In this document: in pieces, positions 1 through 8,095 of the stretch
Numbering within the stretch: position 1 is the stretch's first letter
Layout of the letters: each line of letters begins with the position of its first letter
Source of the DNA: Brevundimonas sp. UBA6550
Lineage (GTDB): Bacteria > Pseudomonadota > Alphaproteobacteria > Caulobacterales > Caulobacteraceae
DNA length: 64,000 bases
Direction: 5' to 3'
Assembly (NCBI RefSeq): GCF_002434505.1
Contig: NZ_DJKE01000008.1
Coordinates: 485,300-549,299, forward strand
Notes under the pieces: generated by a model
What the model was told of the DNA's origin: nothing
The model's input: only the letters and a program-made list of their open reading frames with translations
The model's database searches: none
Made by a program: the position numbers and the translations under genes

Positions 1-33
1 CCGGGGTGGACACCCGCGCGTAACCTAACAGCA

Positions 34-167
34 TGTGTCAGAACTCATTGGCGCTCATGGAAGTGACCCATTGAATCAGCGACAGGGTTTTGACACAAGC
101 CGCGCATTGTAATGGCTGAGTGTAGCTAGACGGCCAGCCGCCATGTCAGAAACGGTCGTTTTTGACA
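34..167. repeat. Array of TGTCA(A/G)AA motifs, candidate transposon-end sites
   Basis: Four copies of TGTCA(A/G)AA occur in alternating orientation: TGTGTCAGAAC at 34-44 (+), its near reverse complement at 87-97 (10 of 11 match), TGTCAGAAA at 144-152 (+), and TTTTTGACA at 159-167, which inverts the third copy across a 6-base centre. Tn7/Tn5053-type transposases bind several short repeats at each transposon end, and this array lies about 620 bases outside the left tniA. Calling it the left end is an inference; a matching array at another end was not found. Confidence 0.4.
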
Positions 168-271
168 TCTCCTGCAGACAGACTGGCCAAGCTTGATTCC
201 TAGCTTGGGTCTCAGATCACAGGGGAGGGGCATTGATTCCAAGCGCTGCTGTCACCCGACCGCGACGGAGC

Positions 272-430
272 CTACTTCGTCTCGCGCTCTTCATCTTCGA
301 GGCGTTTGATGCGCTCGGCGAAAACCTTCTCGAAGATCATGCGAAGGCCTTTGAGCGCCAGACCACCGAGTAGGAAGGCAGTTATGCTCGTGGCGGCCAT
401 AGCCAGAAACCTAAGGGATAAATCATCCAT
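272..430 (-). CDS. Small putative membrane protein (52 aa)
   Basis: Unrecognised short gene. It reads MDDLSLRFLAMAATS and contains one hydrophobic stretch (about residues 8-26) followed by a charged helix rich in Lys, Arg and Glu, the layout of a single-pass membrane peptide. The ATG at 430 is chosen over an upstream start because GAGAGG lies nine bases before it and the extra N-terminal residues look random. It runs away from the left tniA in the transposon-end region. It could be chance coding in a GC-rich stretch, and no function is assigned. Confidence 0.35.
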   Translation of the reverse strand: MDDLSLRFLAMAATSITAFLLGGLALKGLRMIFEKVFAERIKRLEDEERETK

Positions 431-787
431 ACTGCGGATCCTCTCATCGCCCGGTTTACACCATAATGCGCGAGGCAACCGCCCAAGACCACCTTGGTGT
501 TCGCGCCCAACACCGATGACATGTGGCGCCACCGCTTATAGCCGGCCCCAGCGCGGTCAGTTCTCGGGGCGGGGGCTCGATGGACTAATCCAGATTGCTG
601 CGTGGAACCTAGGTCGGAGCGCACTCTGACTCCAGGAATATCCAACAGCATTTCAACCTCGCCTGCATCCCGGGGGTAGCACCCGGGCATTGGACTTGAC
701 GCCTACGCCCCTCGGAAATGCCTTGCAGAGCACGATTTTAGCAGCAACCTTTCGAAACCTTGGGTTTCAGGTTCCTAGAGACGCCGA
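431..787. other. Non-coding stretch upstream of left tniA
   Basis: Open frames are present on both strands, but none has a convincing start signal or recognisable protein. I see no clear promoter or strong hairpin. It probably holds the leader of the tniA gene that starts at 788. Confidence 0.4.
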
Positions 788-2443
788 ATGTCGGTCGACT
801 TGCTAGACGCCGAAGAGCCGGACGAACCGGACGCCGCGTGGCGAGCCGCCGCCGCAGCGCGGTCCGCGCTCCTGCCGTTGGCGCAAATGGTCAGGAAGCG
901 CCGAGGGGCGGTCGATGCAGCCGCGGCCCAGCTGAATATATCTACGGCTAAAGCTTACCGGATGATCGCTCGTCTGAAAGAGGACGAACGGGCATCTGCG
1001 CTTCTACCCCAAAAGGGCGGACGAGCGCCTGGATCCTCAATGTACGAGGCCGCGGTCGAGGCAATCATTCTGGAGGTTCTCCAGAAGGATTATATGTCCG
1101 GACAGCAGCCACGCGTGGCCTACGTCTTGGAGACGGTTCGCGCGCGGTGCCGAAAGGCCGGTTTGAAACAGCCTGGCCGCAAGGGTCTGATGGCGCGCGT
1201 ACAAGCGCTGGATTTGCACGACCGCCTAAAGGCGCGTCGAGGAAAGAATGCCGCCGAAATCGCAACGCCCAGGCCAGGCGAATTCGTCGCCGAACGGCCA
1301 AACCAAGTCTGGCTCATCGACCACACCGAAGGCGACATCATACTCGTCGATCGCCGATTCCGCCTGCCTATCGGCCGCCCCACCGTTACCCTGATCATCG
1401 ATGCATACACTCGCATGTGCGTGGGTTGTTACGTCAGTCTGGGCAAACCATCTCGCATCCAATCCGGCATGGCGCTGCTCCGAGCATTCCTTCCTAAGGA
1501 GGGGCTCCTAGAGCAAGCCGGGCAAGATTGGGACTGGCCGTGCCAGGGCTTTCCCGAAATCGTTCACTCCGACAACGGTGCAGATTTTCGATCGGACGCC
1601 TTCAGGCGCGGCCTCATCACATACGGCATCACCCCCAAGTTCCGGCCCGTCAGGGAGCCCCGATACGGTGCACTGATCGAGCGCTACATTGGGACAACGA
1701 TGGGTGAACTGCACCTCGTACCCGGCACAACCTTTTCCAATGTGTCCGACCGCGGCGAGTACGACAGCGAAGCGAAAGCCGTTATGTCGCTGGACGGCTT
1801 CGAGAGGTGGCTGTTCCTTCAGATAGGCCGCTATCACATCTCGCCGCATCGAGGAATTGGCGGCTTCACCCCCATATCCCGCTGGAAAGAGAGTGTGAAC
1901 GCAGGGTTCCGGCAAAAAGACGCGCCACCGGGTGCAGCCGTGGATATCATGCTCGCCTTCTTGCCAAGCGATCGTCGCAAGCTGCGCAATACCGGGATCC
2001 ACTTCAAAAGCCTGCGCTATTGGTCGGCTTGGTTGGGCGCAGCGGTACGGCGCGGCGGAGTGACAGTCGATCTCAGATACGATCCCAGAGACATGTCTTT
2101 CGTTTGGGTCGAGTGGGAAGGGCGATGGGAAAGGGTGCATCTGTACAAGCGCCAAGCGCCTTTCACATTGCGCGAGCATGAACTCGCTCTAAGGGCCCTC
2201 CGCGAGGCGGCGGCGGCGACCGTGGACGAGGACATGATCCACGCCAAGCGCGAGGAAAGCGAGGCGCTAGTCGCATCCGAGGCCGCAATCACCAAGCGGG
2301 CTCGCCGGCGCCTGGAGCATGGGGAGCGCTCATTGGAAGTTGCCCAGACCATCTACGGCGAACCCGAGCCAGCCAAACCGATCATCACCGATCTGGTCGT
2401 TTCTAAGCCGGCCAGATCGAAACGGATCGTGGAGGAATGGTGA
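788..2443 (+). CDS. tniA: TniA-type DDE transposase, left module
   Basis: Predicted transposase of the Tn5053/Tn402 branch of Tn7-like elements, which cuts and joins transposon ends together with the ATPase TniB. The 551 residues match the usual TniA length. A helix-turn-helix-like N-terminus (about 30-70) is followed by an integrase core with Asp178 (WLIDHT), Asp262 (VHSDNG) and Glu298 (ALIERY), and a Mu-transposase-type C-terminal region. The catalytic triad is intact. The stop overlaps the start of tniB by 7 bases, the normal coupling in these modules. It is clearly diverged from the TniA at 26482-28152, so the two modules are different lineages and not a recent duplication. With its TniB truncated, this copy is probably not autonomous. 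Confidence 0.85.
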   Translation: MSVDLLDAEEPDEPDAAWRAAAAARSALLPLAQMVRKRRGAVDAAAAQLNISTAKAYRMIARLKEDERASALLPQKGGRAPGSSMYEAAVEAIILEVLQKDYMSGQQPRVAYVLETVRARCRKAGLKQPGRKGLMARVQALDLHDRLKARRGKNAAEIATPRPGEFVAERPNQVWLIDHTEGDIILVDRRFRLPIGRPTVTLIIDAYTRMCVGCYVSLGKPSRIQSGMALLRAFLPKEGLLEQAGQDWDWPCQGFPEIVHSDNGADFRSDAFRRGLITYGITPKFRPVREPRYGALIERYIGTTMGELHLVPGTTFSNVSDRGEYDSEAKAVMSLDGFERWLFLQIGRYHISPHRGIGGFTPISRWKESVNAGFRQKDAPPGAAVDIMLAFLPSDRRKLRNTGIHFKSLRYWSAWLGAAVRRGGVTVDLRYDPRDMSFVWVEWEGRWERVHLYKRQAPFTLREHELALRALREAAAATVDEDMIHAKREESEALVASEAAITKRARRRLEHGERSLEVAQTIYGEPEPAKPIITDLVVSKPARSKRIVEEW

Positions 2444-2799
2444 GCTCCCTACCTGCCGGCTCCCCGACGAACGAGATGCACCGTCTCGACGACATTCTCC
2501 GAGATAGATGGCTTTCGAATCCGGTCAGCGATGCAGCATTGGAGAGGGCCCTGATGGCTCTCCTCAGCGCGGGGCGCATCCGTCCCCGCGCCCTTTTGTT
2601 CACCGGTCCGCCGAACTCCGGAAAGTCGGCTCTTCGTCAGAAATTAATGATGGAGATAGGCAGGCTAGGAACGCTTCCTGGACGCGGCCGACCGCCGGTA
2701 ACACTGGAGATTGAGGCGCCGACAGAGGCAGACGAAGGTAGGTTTTACGAAGCGATCCTGGAGGCCGGTCACCGCTACATTCCAAGCGGCGTGACGTGA
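2437..2799 (+). pseudogene. tniB: TniB ATPase, truncated after the N-terminal third
   Basis: N-terminal fragment of the TniB ATPase that normally picks targets and activates TniA. About 115 residues remain before the frame enters an IS3-type element and stops; full-length TniB is about 300 residues. The Walker A loop GPPNSGKS is intact, unlike that of the second TniB at 25613-26485. The missing part includes Walker B and the sensor region, and I do not find it resuming beyond the insertion (after 3473), so the loss is a deletion and not a simple interruption. The start overlaps tniA by 7 bases. Confidence 0.8.
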
Positions 2800-2854
2800 C
2801 CCCCTGAAACTCCTCCAGGAATAGCTAGAGTCCGCCCAACGAAGGACGGACAGA

Positions 2855-3121
2855 ATGAAGCGATCGAGGTTCACGGAAGAGCAGATCATCAGGATCCTGC
2901 GGGAGCAGGAGGCCGGTGTAGCGACGGCGGAGGTGTGCCGACGCCACGGGGTCAGCTCGGCGACCTTTTACAAATGGAAGGCCAAGTTTGGCGGGCTCGA
3001 CGTGTCGGAGGCTCGGCGGCTCAAGGCGCTCGAGGATGAGAACGCCCGGCTGAAGCGGATGCTGGCGGACGCGATGCTGGACAACGTGGCCCTGAAGGAC
3101 CTGCTGGGAAAAAAGTGGTGA
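2855..3121 (+). CDS. IS3-family transposase OrfA
   Basis: The 88 residues form a helix-turn-helix DNA-binding protein (MKRSRFTEEQIIRILREQ, then RRHGVSSATFYKWKAKFGG) followed by a leucine-zipper-like coiled coil (about 50-85). This is the standard OrfA layout of IS3 elements, in which OrfA recognises the IS ends. The stop overlaps the start of orfB by seven bases, the usual site for programmed -1 frameshifting into the OrfAB transposase. The gene looks intact, but the partner reading frame is truncated, so no active transposase can be made from this copy. Confidence 0.85.
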   Translation: MKRSRFTEEQIIRILREQEAGVATAEVCRRHGVSSATFYKWKAKFGGLDVSEARRLKALEDENARLKRMLADAMLDNVALKDLLGKKW

Positions 3122-3375
3122 CGCCCGCCGGCTATCGCGAGGCGGCTGGCCATCTGCAGGCCGCCTACGAGATGAGCGAAAGGCGGGCGTGCCGTGTTCT
3201 GGGCGTCGATCGGACGAGCGTGCGCTATCAGGCGACGCGCCCGGACGACGGCGCTCTGCGCGACCGGCTGAAGGCCCTGGCCCAGGAACGTCGACGGTTC
3301 GGCTATCGTCGCCTGCACGTGCTGCTGCGGCGCGAGGGCCACCGGACACATCGGCCGGCCTGCTGCGCTGGTTGA
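3115..3375 (+). pseudogene. IS3-family transposase OrfB, N-terminal fragment
   Basis: About 75 residues of OrfB are recognisable ([45 protein letters not shown]) and then the frame runs into unrelated sequence and stops. This is the region before the rve/DDE catalytic core, which is absent. The junction lies near 3340. The sequence after it leads straight to the right end of the element, so an internal deletion is the simplest reading. Confidence 0.8.
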
Positions 3376-3632
3376 TGGCTGCGCAGACCGGCCTCTTGCC
3401 AACCCAGCCGATCACAGCTCAGATCAACCTAGGACTCTCGTTATGGCTGGATGAGAAACGGGGGTCACGTCACTTTCCGCTGCTGCACGTACAAGGTCGT
3501 CATAAGTACTGCTGGCTAAGGGAACGCCTATCGTCGTGAGGTTGCCAACCGAGGAGTTATGAGGAGCTGACGCCATGAAGTGCTACTTAACGGCTGTCGA
3601 CGTAAAGTCATCACCCATCGACTCTCGATCGG

Positions 3633-3884
3633 ATGTCAGCCGGGAGAGGAAATGCGCTACGCGCCATAGTGGCAGCGAACGTGAGGCGTATTCGACACGA
3701 ACGTCGGCTTAGCCAAGAGGACCTTGGCGCTGCCTCCGAACTGCATCGCACCTATGTTGGCTCTGTGGAGCGATCAGAACGCAACCTGTCCATCGACAGT
3801 ATCGCGTCGTTGGCAGCGGGGCTGGGTGTCGAGGCCTGGTTGCTCTTGCGTCCGGTAGCAGATTCAGACACAGAACTCAGCTGA
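3633..3884 (+). CDS. XRE-family transcriptional regulator (83 aa)
   Basis: Small single-domain helix-turn-helix protein. The fold spans most of the sequence: ANVRRIRHERRLSQEDLGAASELHRTYVGSVERSERNLSIDSIASLAAGLG shows the two-helix XRE motif with the conserved Gln and the NLSID/ASLA segment. Proteins of this size are common in alphaproteobacterial mobile elements and usually repress nearby promoters. It converges on the last gene of the recombinase operon and overlaps its 3' end by about 130 bases, so the two transcripts would be antisense to each other. Its target is unknown; control of the recombinase operon is a guess from position. Confidence 0.75.
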   Translation: MSAGRGNALRAIVAANVRRIRHERRLSQEDLGAASELHRTYVGSVERSERNLSIDSIASLAAGLGVEAWLLLRPVADSDTELS

Positions 3885-4324
3885 GTAACCGTCGCGGACG
3901 GAATCGCGTCCAGTGCGTTTAACTCCTTGAAGGCGGCCGAGTACGTTGGAAAATGCTCCTGCCAAGCAGCGGCGCCTCCGACCCGCCCAATGGCAAGCAG
4001 CGATGCTCTCATCCCGGCGACAAGTAGTTTGTTTTGATGTTCGAGTATGCGTACCCGCGCTTCCGCAGCCTGCAACCTTGTCGCGACACTCACAGGTCCA
4101 GATTTAGTGAGTTTTGATGCGTGCGCTCTCACAGCTGATTGCTTAGTTCGAGCTTCGGTTACCAGCCGTGCCATGGCAGGTCGCCGGGACAGCGAAGACG
4201 CGAAAGGGAAGAGGTGAGGGGCCTTGCGCGATACGGCATTCAGCGAAATTGACTCGTCGCCTTCGATCATCGCATCAAGAATGCTGCGCAGGTCAAATTC
4301 AGTCGGCGATCTTTTAGACTTCAT
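3752..4324 (-). CDS. TnpC-like accessory protein of the recombinase operon
   Basis: 190 residues, last gene of a four-gene overlapping operon. The start is the ATG at 4324, which shares ATGA with the stop of the preceding recombinase; a longer upstream frame exists but would overlap that gene deeply. The N-terminal 40 residues resemble a helix-turn-helix of the kind in Tn554 TnpC-like proteins (ILDAMIEG...LNAVSRKA). A coiled coil follows (about 85-120, AEARVRILEHQNKLLVAGMR), and the C-terminal tail is low-complexity. Small coiled-coil partners accompany the paired or triple tyrosine recombinases of Tn554-type and gamma-mobile-trio-type elements. The family assignment is tentative; the operon position is clear. 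Confidence 0.6.
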   Translation of the reverse strand: MKSKRSPTEFDLRSILDAMIEGDESISLNAVSRKAPHLFPFASSLSRRPAMARLVTEARTKQSAVRAHASKLTKSGPVSVATRLQAAEARVRILEHQNKLLVAGMRASLLAIGRVGGAAAWQEHFPTYSAAFKELNALDAIPSATVTQLSSVSESATGRKSNQASTPSPAANDAILSMDRLRSDRSTEPT

Positions 4325-6630
4325 CGAGGTGCCAAGTAGCGGCTTCCGCCTGTTGGGAAAACAGCTTCGTTCGGGGGCGTAGCTAAAGCCGCCTCCACGC
4401 CAGAGAGGCGCGTCATCGCATGCTCCAGGTGAGCTTCGAAATTTGGGGCCTTGCTGGGACTGGCTCGAAGTTGGCTGATATGAAGCTCGAACTGTCCCTT
4501 CAGTTTCTGAAGGTGCATCTCCTCTGAGGGTGAAGATGTGCGAACAAGTTGCGAGCATGTGTTAAAACACTCAAGATGTTTCAAGCAAGGACTGGCCGCG
4601 AAGCTGTTAAGGCAAAAACCGTAGGGGGTGAAATGTAACGCCCCAGCTTCAGCATTAAGATAGCGAAATGCAACCTCGTCACCTTGCTCGTCTTGAATTG
4701 TCAGAAACTTTTTGACTATTGGACCTTGGATGCCCTTCGCCCTTATGAGATCGAAAGCTTGGCGAGCCTTCGGACCCAAAAGATCGTCCGCGAGGGCCAT
4801 CTGACGAGGCTCCATTTCCTCGAGGCGTTCCGATGTCGACCGATGATCGTAATGGTAGCTTTGGGCCACCGACGTGCGATTGAATCGCTTGGTTATGATA
4901 GTGTCAGCCACTCCCATCCGGAACAATTCGTTGGTCTGTAAGTGGCGCAGCGAGTGGGCATTAGCTGACAACTGCTTGGCGTTCTCATCCATTCCATACT
5001 TTCGGAACATCAGTCCGGCATTCCTTCCGCCGAGCTGAAGTTCAAGATCGGCGCGATCTGCTCTTTTGACCGAAAAGTAAGTATCAACATCTACTATCGA
5101 TCCATATTTTTCTTCAGCAATAACCTTCCCTGGCATTAGAAACAAAAAGTCATAGCCGTGCAGCGTGCGACCGCCTGTGCTTACAGTTCTGGTATCAGGG
5201 AGTTTGATTTGAAGATGCTGCTTGGCGAGTTGCTCCATATCTCCAGCTCGCAGGTATACGCCAAAGCCATCGTTCCGCTCCCAATTGGTAAAGCGAAAAA
5301 CCTCGCCATTAGCCCTCCTAAGAATGGGCCGCTGACACGCGTCTTCCAAACGTCGAAAATACTCCCGTACTTGCCTGTGAGGGCCGACGCTCGCAACCTT
5401 GTAGTCTTGATGCGCGCGCATTTCCGCAAGGAGCGTCGGATCGTATGTACTCCGATACGCCGCCTGGAGCTCGGCAGGGATCGGCTCCTGAGAAATCTGC
5501 ATCATCCCCGACATGCGACGATAGGCCTGTGCCCACGGCACTAGGTCGTCATCTTGAAGGCCGACAAAAAGCCGCTTCTCCGCATGTTGGCGCTTAAGCA
5601 TCTGCCGCTGCGGGGCCGTCACCTTGAGAACTGCGGTCACGGCCTCTCGAACAATAGGCGCAAGAAGATTTGGAACATGATGAGTCGCCTCAACGAACTC
5701 CTGCCCCGGTCCGTCTTGATGCTGTTTCTCCGCAAAGTGCGCGAGGCTCGTGATGGGCTCTGGTGGTCCGAGCCGGCGGCCGGGCATCATACCGTCGTCC
5801 CTGACGATGAGCGTTTCCGCGGGCAGGTGCACCATTTCACCTAGTCGGAACCCAGTGGCCGCCAAGATTCGCACCTGATGGAAACGGATGAAGTCGGACG
5901 TCGTACGAGGGCTCTCGTTAAAGATGATGCGCGCCAACTCAACCATCGCTTCCGGGCGAGGAAGCTTCTCTTCGTAATGCCGCCTGCTAAGGTCGGATCG
6001 AAGACTGTCTGGGCGCTTAGCGTCCAATTGGCGTCGTAGTGTTGTCGTCAGCTTGTCTGCTTGGGAGCGAGACTGTGCATTGTCTGGGAATGGCACGCAG
6101 TAAGGTGCCAGGGGCCGGATGTCGGCAAGTTGGAAGGTGTCGAACCAAGTGGCGATGAGCCCCTTCAGCAGACGCGCCCATTGACCTGAATCACTGGCTC
6201 CTAGGGCAACGTTAAAGCTCAACTGAACGCGGTCAGGAGTAACTTGTGACGGGCCGGACACCCCTGCGCATCCTGCGAGCAAGCGGTAGGGATTTCCGAG
6301 ATTGGACAAGCCGTTGCGAGGTTTGTTCCGCTTCACGAATAGATCGTGCAGGAGGATGGCTTTATACAACTCGATCCAGTCAGAGCCCATAACGAGAGGC
6401 ATGGACCTGCCATCAAGGCGTTCGAGCATGTCCGAGCCGGACGCAAGCGTTGCAAAGGAGGTCATGAGCGCTGCTTGTCCAGCACCGTGCCCGGCCGCTG
6501 CCGACAGATCCCACCTCGCCGGTCGCGGTATTTTCCCGGTCGAGGGGTCGTAAGGTACGTCCCAACTAAGGCCGCGATCGTCGGCGATCTGTCGAGCCCG
6601 CTCGATAAAGCTACCGATCTCAGATGTCAT
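4321..6630 (-). CDS. Large tyrosine recombinase with C-terminal Cys cluster (769 aa)
   Basis: Third recombinase of the operon. The catalytic domain shows the first arginine (GFRLGEMVHLP), box II (NAHSLRHLQTN with His-x-x-Arg) and a tyrosine at AQSYHYDHRS. The usual box III His/Trp position is occupied by FNRTS. Near the C-terminus a cysteine group (FCLNSFAASPCLKHLECFNTC) could bind zinc. The length is about twice that of an ordinary integrase and fits the large partner of Tn554 (TnpB) or gamma-mobile-trio elements. The ATG at 6630 is preferred over 6657 because it leaves an 11-base overlap with the upstream gene. Base composition of this operon looks less GC-rich than the chromosome to the right. 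Confidence 0.8.
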   Translation of the reverse strand: MTSEIGSFIERARQIADDRGLSWDVPYDPSTGKIPRPARWDLSAAAGHGAGQAALMTSFATLASGSDMLERLDGRSMPLVMGSDWIELYKAILLHDLFVKRNKPRNGLSNLGNPYRLLAGCAGVSGPSQVTPDRVQLSFNVALGASDSGQWARLLKGLIATWFDTFQLADIRPLAPYCVPFPDNAQSRSQADKLTTTLRRQLDAKRPDSLRSDLSRRHYEEKLPRPEAMVELARIIFNESPRTTSDFIRFHQVRILAATGFRLGEMVHLPAETLIVRDDGMMPGRRLGPPEPITSLAHFAEKQHQDGPGQEFVEATHHVPNLLAPIVREAVTAVLKVTAPQRQMLKRQHAEKRLFVGLQDDDLVPWAQAYRRMSGMMQISQEPIPAELQAAYRSTYDPTLLAEMRAHQDYKVASVGPHRQVREYFRRLEDACQRPILRRANGEVFRFTNWERNDGFGVYLRAGDMEQLAKQHLQIKLPDTRTVSTGGRTLHGYDFLFLMPGKVIAEEKYGSIVDVDTYFSVKRADRADLELQLGGRNAGLMFRKYGMDENAKQLSANAHSLRHLQTNELFRMGVADTIITKRFNRTSVAQSYHYDHRSTSERLEEMEPRQMALADDLLGPKARQAFDLIRAKGIQGPIVKKFLTIQDEQGDEVAFRYLNAEAGALHFTPYGFCLNSFAASPCLKHLECFNTCSQLVRTSSPSEEMHLQKLKGQFELHISQLRASPSKAPNFEAHLEHAMTRLSGVEAALATPPNEAVFPTGGSRYLAPR

Positions 6631-8095
6631 TCGTCTTGCCCGTTGCAGCTTCGGCAACCTCCGCGATGGCTTCTAGCGTGGTTCGAAGTTGCATCATGGC
6701 CGGGCTCACGCGAACTAGCTGCTCGGGCTGATCAAAGTCCGACACGACCTGCCTCAAATTGTCGAGCAACGCGGTGTGGACGCCTGGGTCGCTGACAGGG
6801 AGGAATTTGTGACAAGTGTAGCAAGCGAGGACGGGATTCCGCTGGCATGACGACTGCCCTGATTGACACGCCCCAATGCCGGTAACCGGAATACCGTGGG
6901 GCATCCCGGCGATCTGCCGATCCCCCGGCTCCTGCAAGAGCTGAGCGGCCGTGATCATGTCGCCTCGAGCTGCGGCAGCGACGCCCTGGTAGGTAGGGGA
7001 GTAGCCTAGCGCCATGTTGATTTGCGCAACTTGCCGAGTGGATGCGGAGAAATACACCTGAGCCGCCGTTGTATCTGTGTGTCCCAGGAAATCGCTTAGG
7101 CTCTCGTTGGAGATACCGGCATCGGCTAAGCGTTGAGCGCTAGTGTGCCGAAGCGCCCCATTGGGGTATGCAGTCCCAGTAATATCCTCCAGTGCGTCGC
7201 GGACCAATCCGCTCAACTCATCAGGACGAAGCGCAAAGTACTTTTGATGCGCTGGCCTGACCTCCAACCAGCGCCGGAATATCGGCACCCATCCAAGTTG
7301 TATCTTCCGCGTTACAATCCGCCGGACTTTGCTGTGGCGCTGCTTCAACAGTTCCACTTGCATGTGCAACACATCGGCGTCGTGAAAGGTGAAGTCCGCC
7401 GGCTCGAGTGATGCCAGTTGTTGTCGCCGCAATCCAAATTGGAAAGCGAGAGCCAGCACGGCAGCAATTTGCAGCTCTTTGCGGCCTGCCTCCATGGACC
7501 TCCCGGCCGTGACATCGAGAAACTCGACCACACGGCTCTGAGCCGATGCGGATAAAAAACTCGTTCCGTTTCGGACGCCGGCGTACTTGTCCAACGCATG
7601 CCCCGGAAGAGCTCTGACAATCTGCGTGTCGCTCTCACGCCAAAGGCCAATCTCCCAGCGACAAGCGAACTGTGCGGCCGACCTGACAGCGATGGCCTGG
7701 TGGCGGGAAAGGGTGTCGCGAAACTCGTCGATCCAGCGCTTCTGGAACTCTATCGCTGAACTCTGTCCAATCGCAGTGATGATTGTAATCAATAAGTTCT
7801 TATGGTGGAGCGCCTGATAAACGTGCGCGAAGTTCACCACGGTCGTCACCGATCCGAGCAGCTTCTCGCCGAGGTGAGCCCGCAAAAAATGATCAACCCA
7901 CGGATCGCCAAAACTCAACGATAAGCTGGCTACCCCTCCGTTATTATGGAGGCGCCACTCGCCCGCTCCAGGCTGATGCAACGTAGCATCGCATCGTCTG
8001 AACTGATCTCTGTATCGGATCAGCGATGGCAGAGTGGGAAGTGAGGGCAGGGGGGCTGTCGGTTCCTCATGATGGAACAGATCGTACTGATCCAT
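6620..8095 (-). CDS. Tyrosine recombinase lacking box II histidine (491 aa)
   Basis: Second recombinase of the operon. Visible catalytic residues are Arg223/224 (GLRRQQL), Arg316 (GALRHTSAQ), His339 (LGHTD) and the likely nucleophile Tyr348 (AQVYF). The normal box II HxLRH reads GALRH, so the first histidine is a glycine. After the catalytic domain comes a four-cysteine cluster (Cys410, Cys417, Cys425, Cys428) that looks like a zinc knuckle. The ATG at 8095 forms TAATG with the upstream stop, indicating translational coupling; an earlier in-frame start would bury it inside the first recombinase. It probably acts together with its two neighbours, as in recombinase-trio elements. Confidence 0.8.
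   Translation of the reverse strand: MDQYDLFHHEEPTAPLPSLPTLPSLIRYRDQFRRCDATLHQPGAGEWRLHNNGGVASLSLSFGDPWVDHFLRAHLGEKLLGSVTTVVNFAHVYQALHHKNLLITIITAIGQSSAIEFQKRWIDEFRDTLSRHQAIAVRSAAQFACRWEIGLWRESDTQIVRALPGHALDKYAGVRNGTSFLSASAQSRVVEFLDVTAGRSMEAGRKELQIAAVLALAFQFGLRRQQLASLEPADFTFHDADVLHMQVELLKQRHSKVRRIVTRKIQLGWVPIFRRWLEVRPAHQKYFALRPDELSGLVRDALEDITGTAYPNGALRHTSAQRLADAGISNESLSDFLGHTDTTAAQVYFSASTRQVAQINMALGYSPTYQGVAAAARGDMITAAQLLQEPGDRQIAGMPHGIPVTGIGACQSGQSSCQRNPVLACYTCHKFLPVSDPGVHTALLDNLRQVVSDFDQPEQLVRVSPAMMQLRTTLEAIAEVAEAATGKTNDI

Larger units (their letters stand above)
2791..3473 (+). mobile_element. IS3-family element, internally deleted
   Basis: About 680 bases bounded by perfect 14-base inverted ends (GTGACGTGACCCCC at 2791-2804 and its complement at 3460-3473), with further partial similarity inward. 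It holds a complete orfA and only the first part of orfB, overlapping as usual for IS3. A full element would be about 1.2-1.5 kb, so the DDE half of orfB is gone; the sequence changes character near 3340-3370. No target-site duplication is obvious outside the ends. It lies exactly where the left tniB is broken. Confidence 0.75.

Noticed and set aside
3575-3712. Short frame MKCYLTAVDVK with a good AGGAG site
   Set aside because: Only 45 codons, overlaps the XRE gene in another frame and shows no similarity; possibly the broken start of a lost gene.
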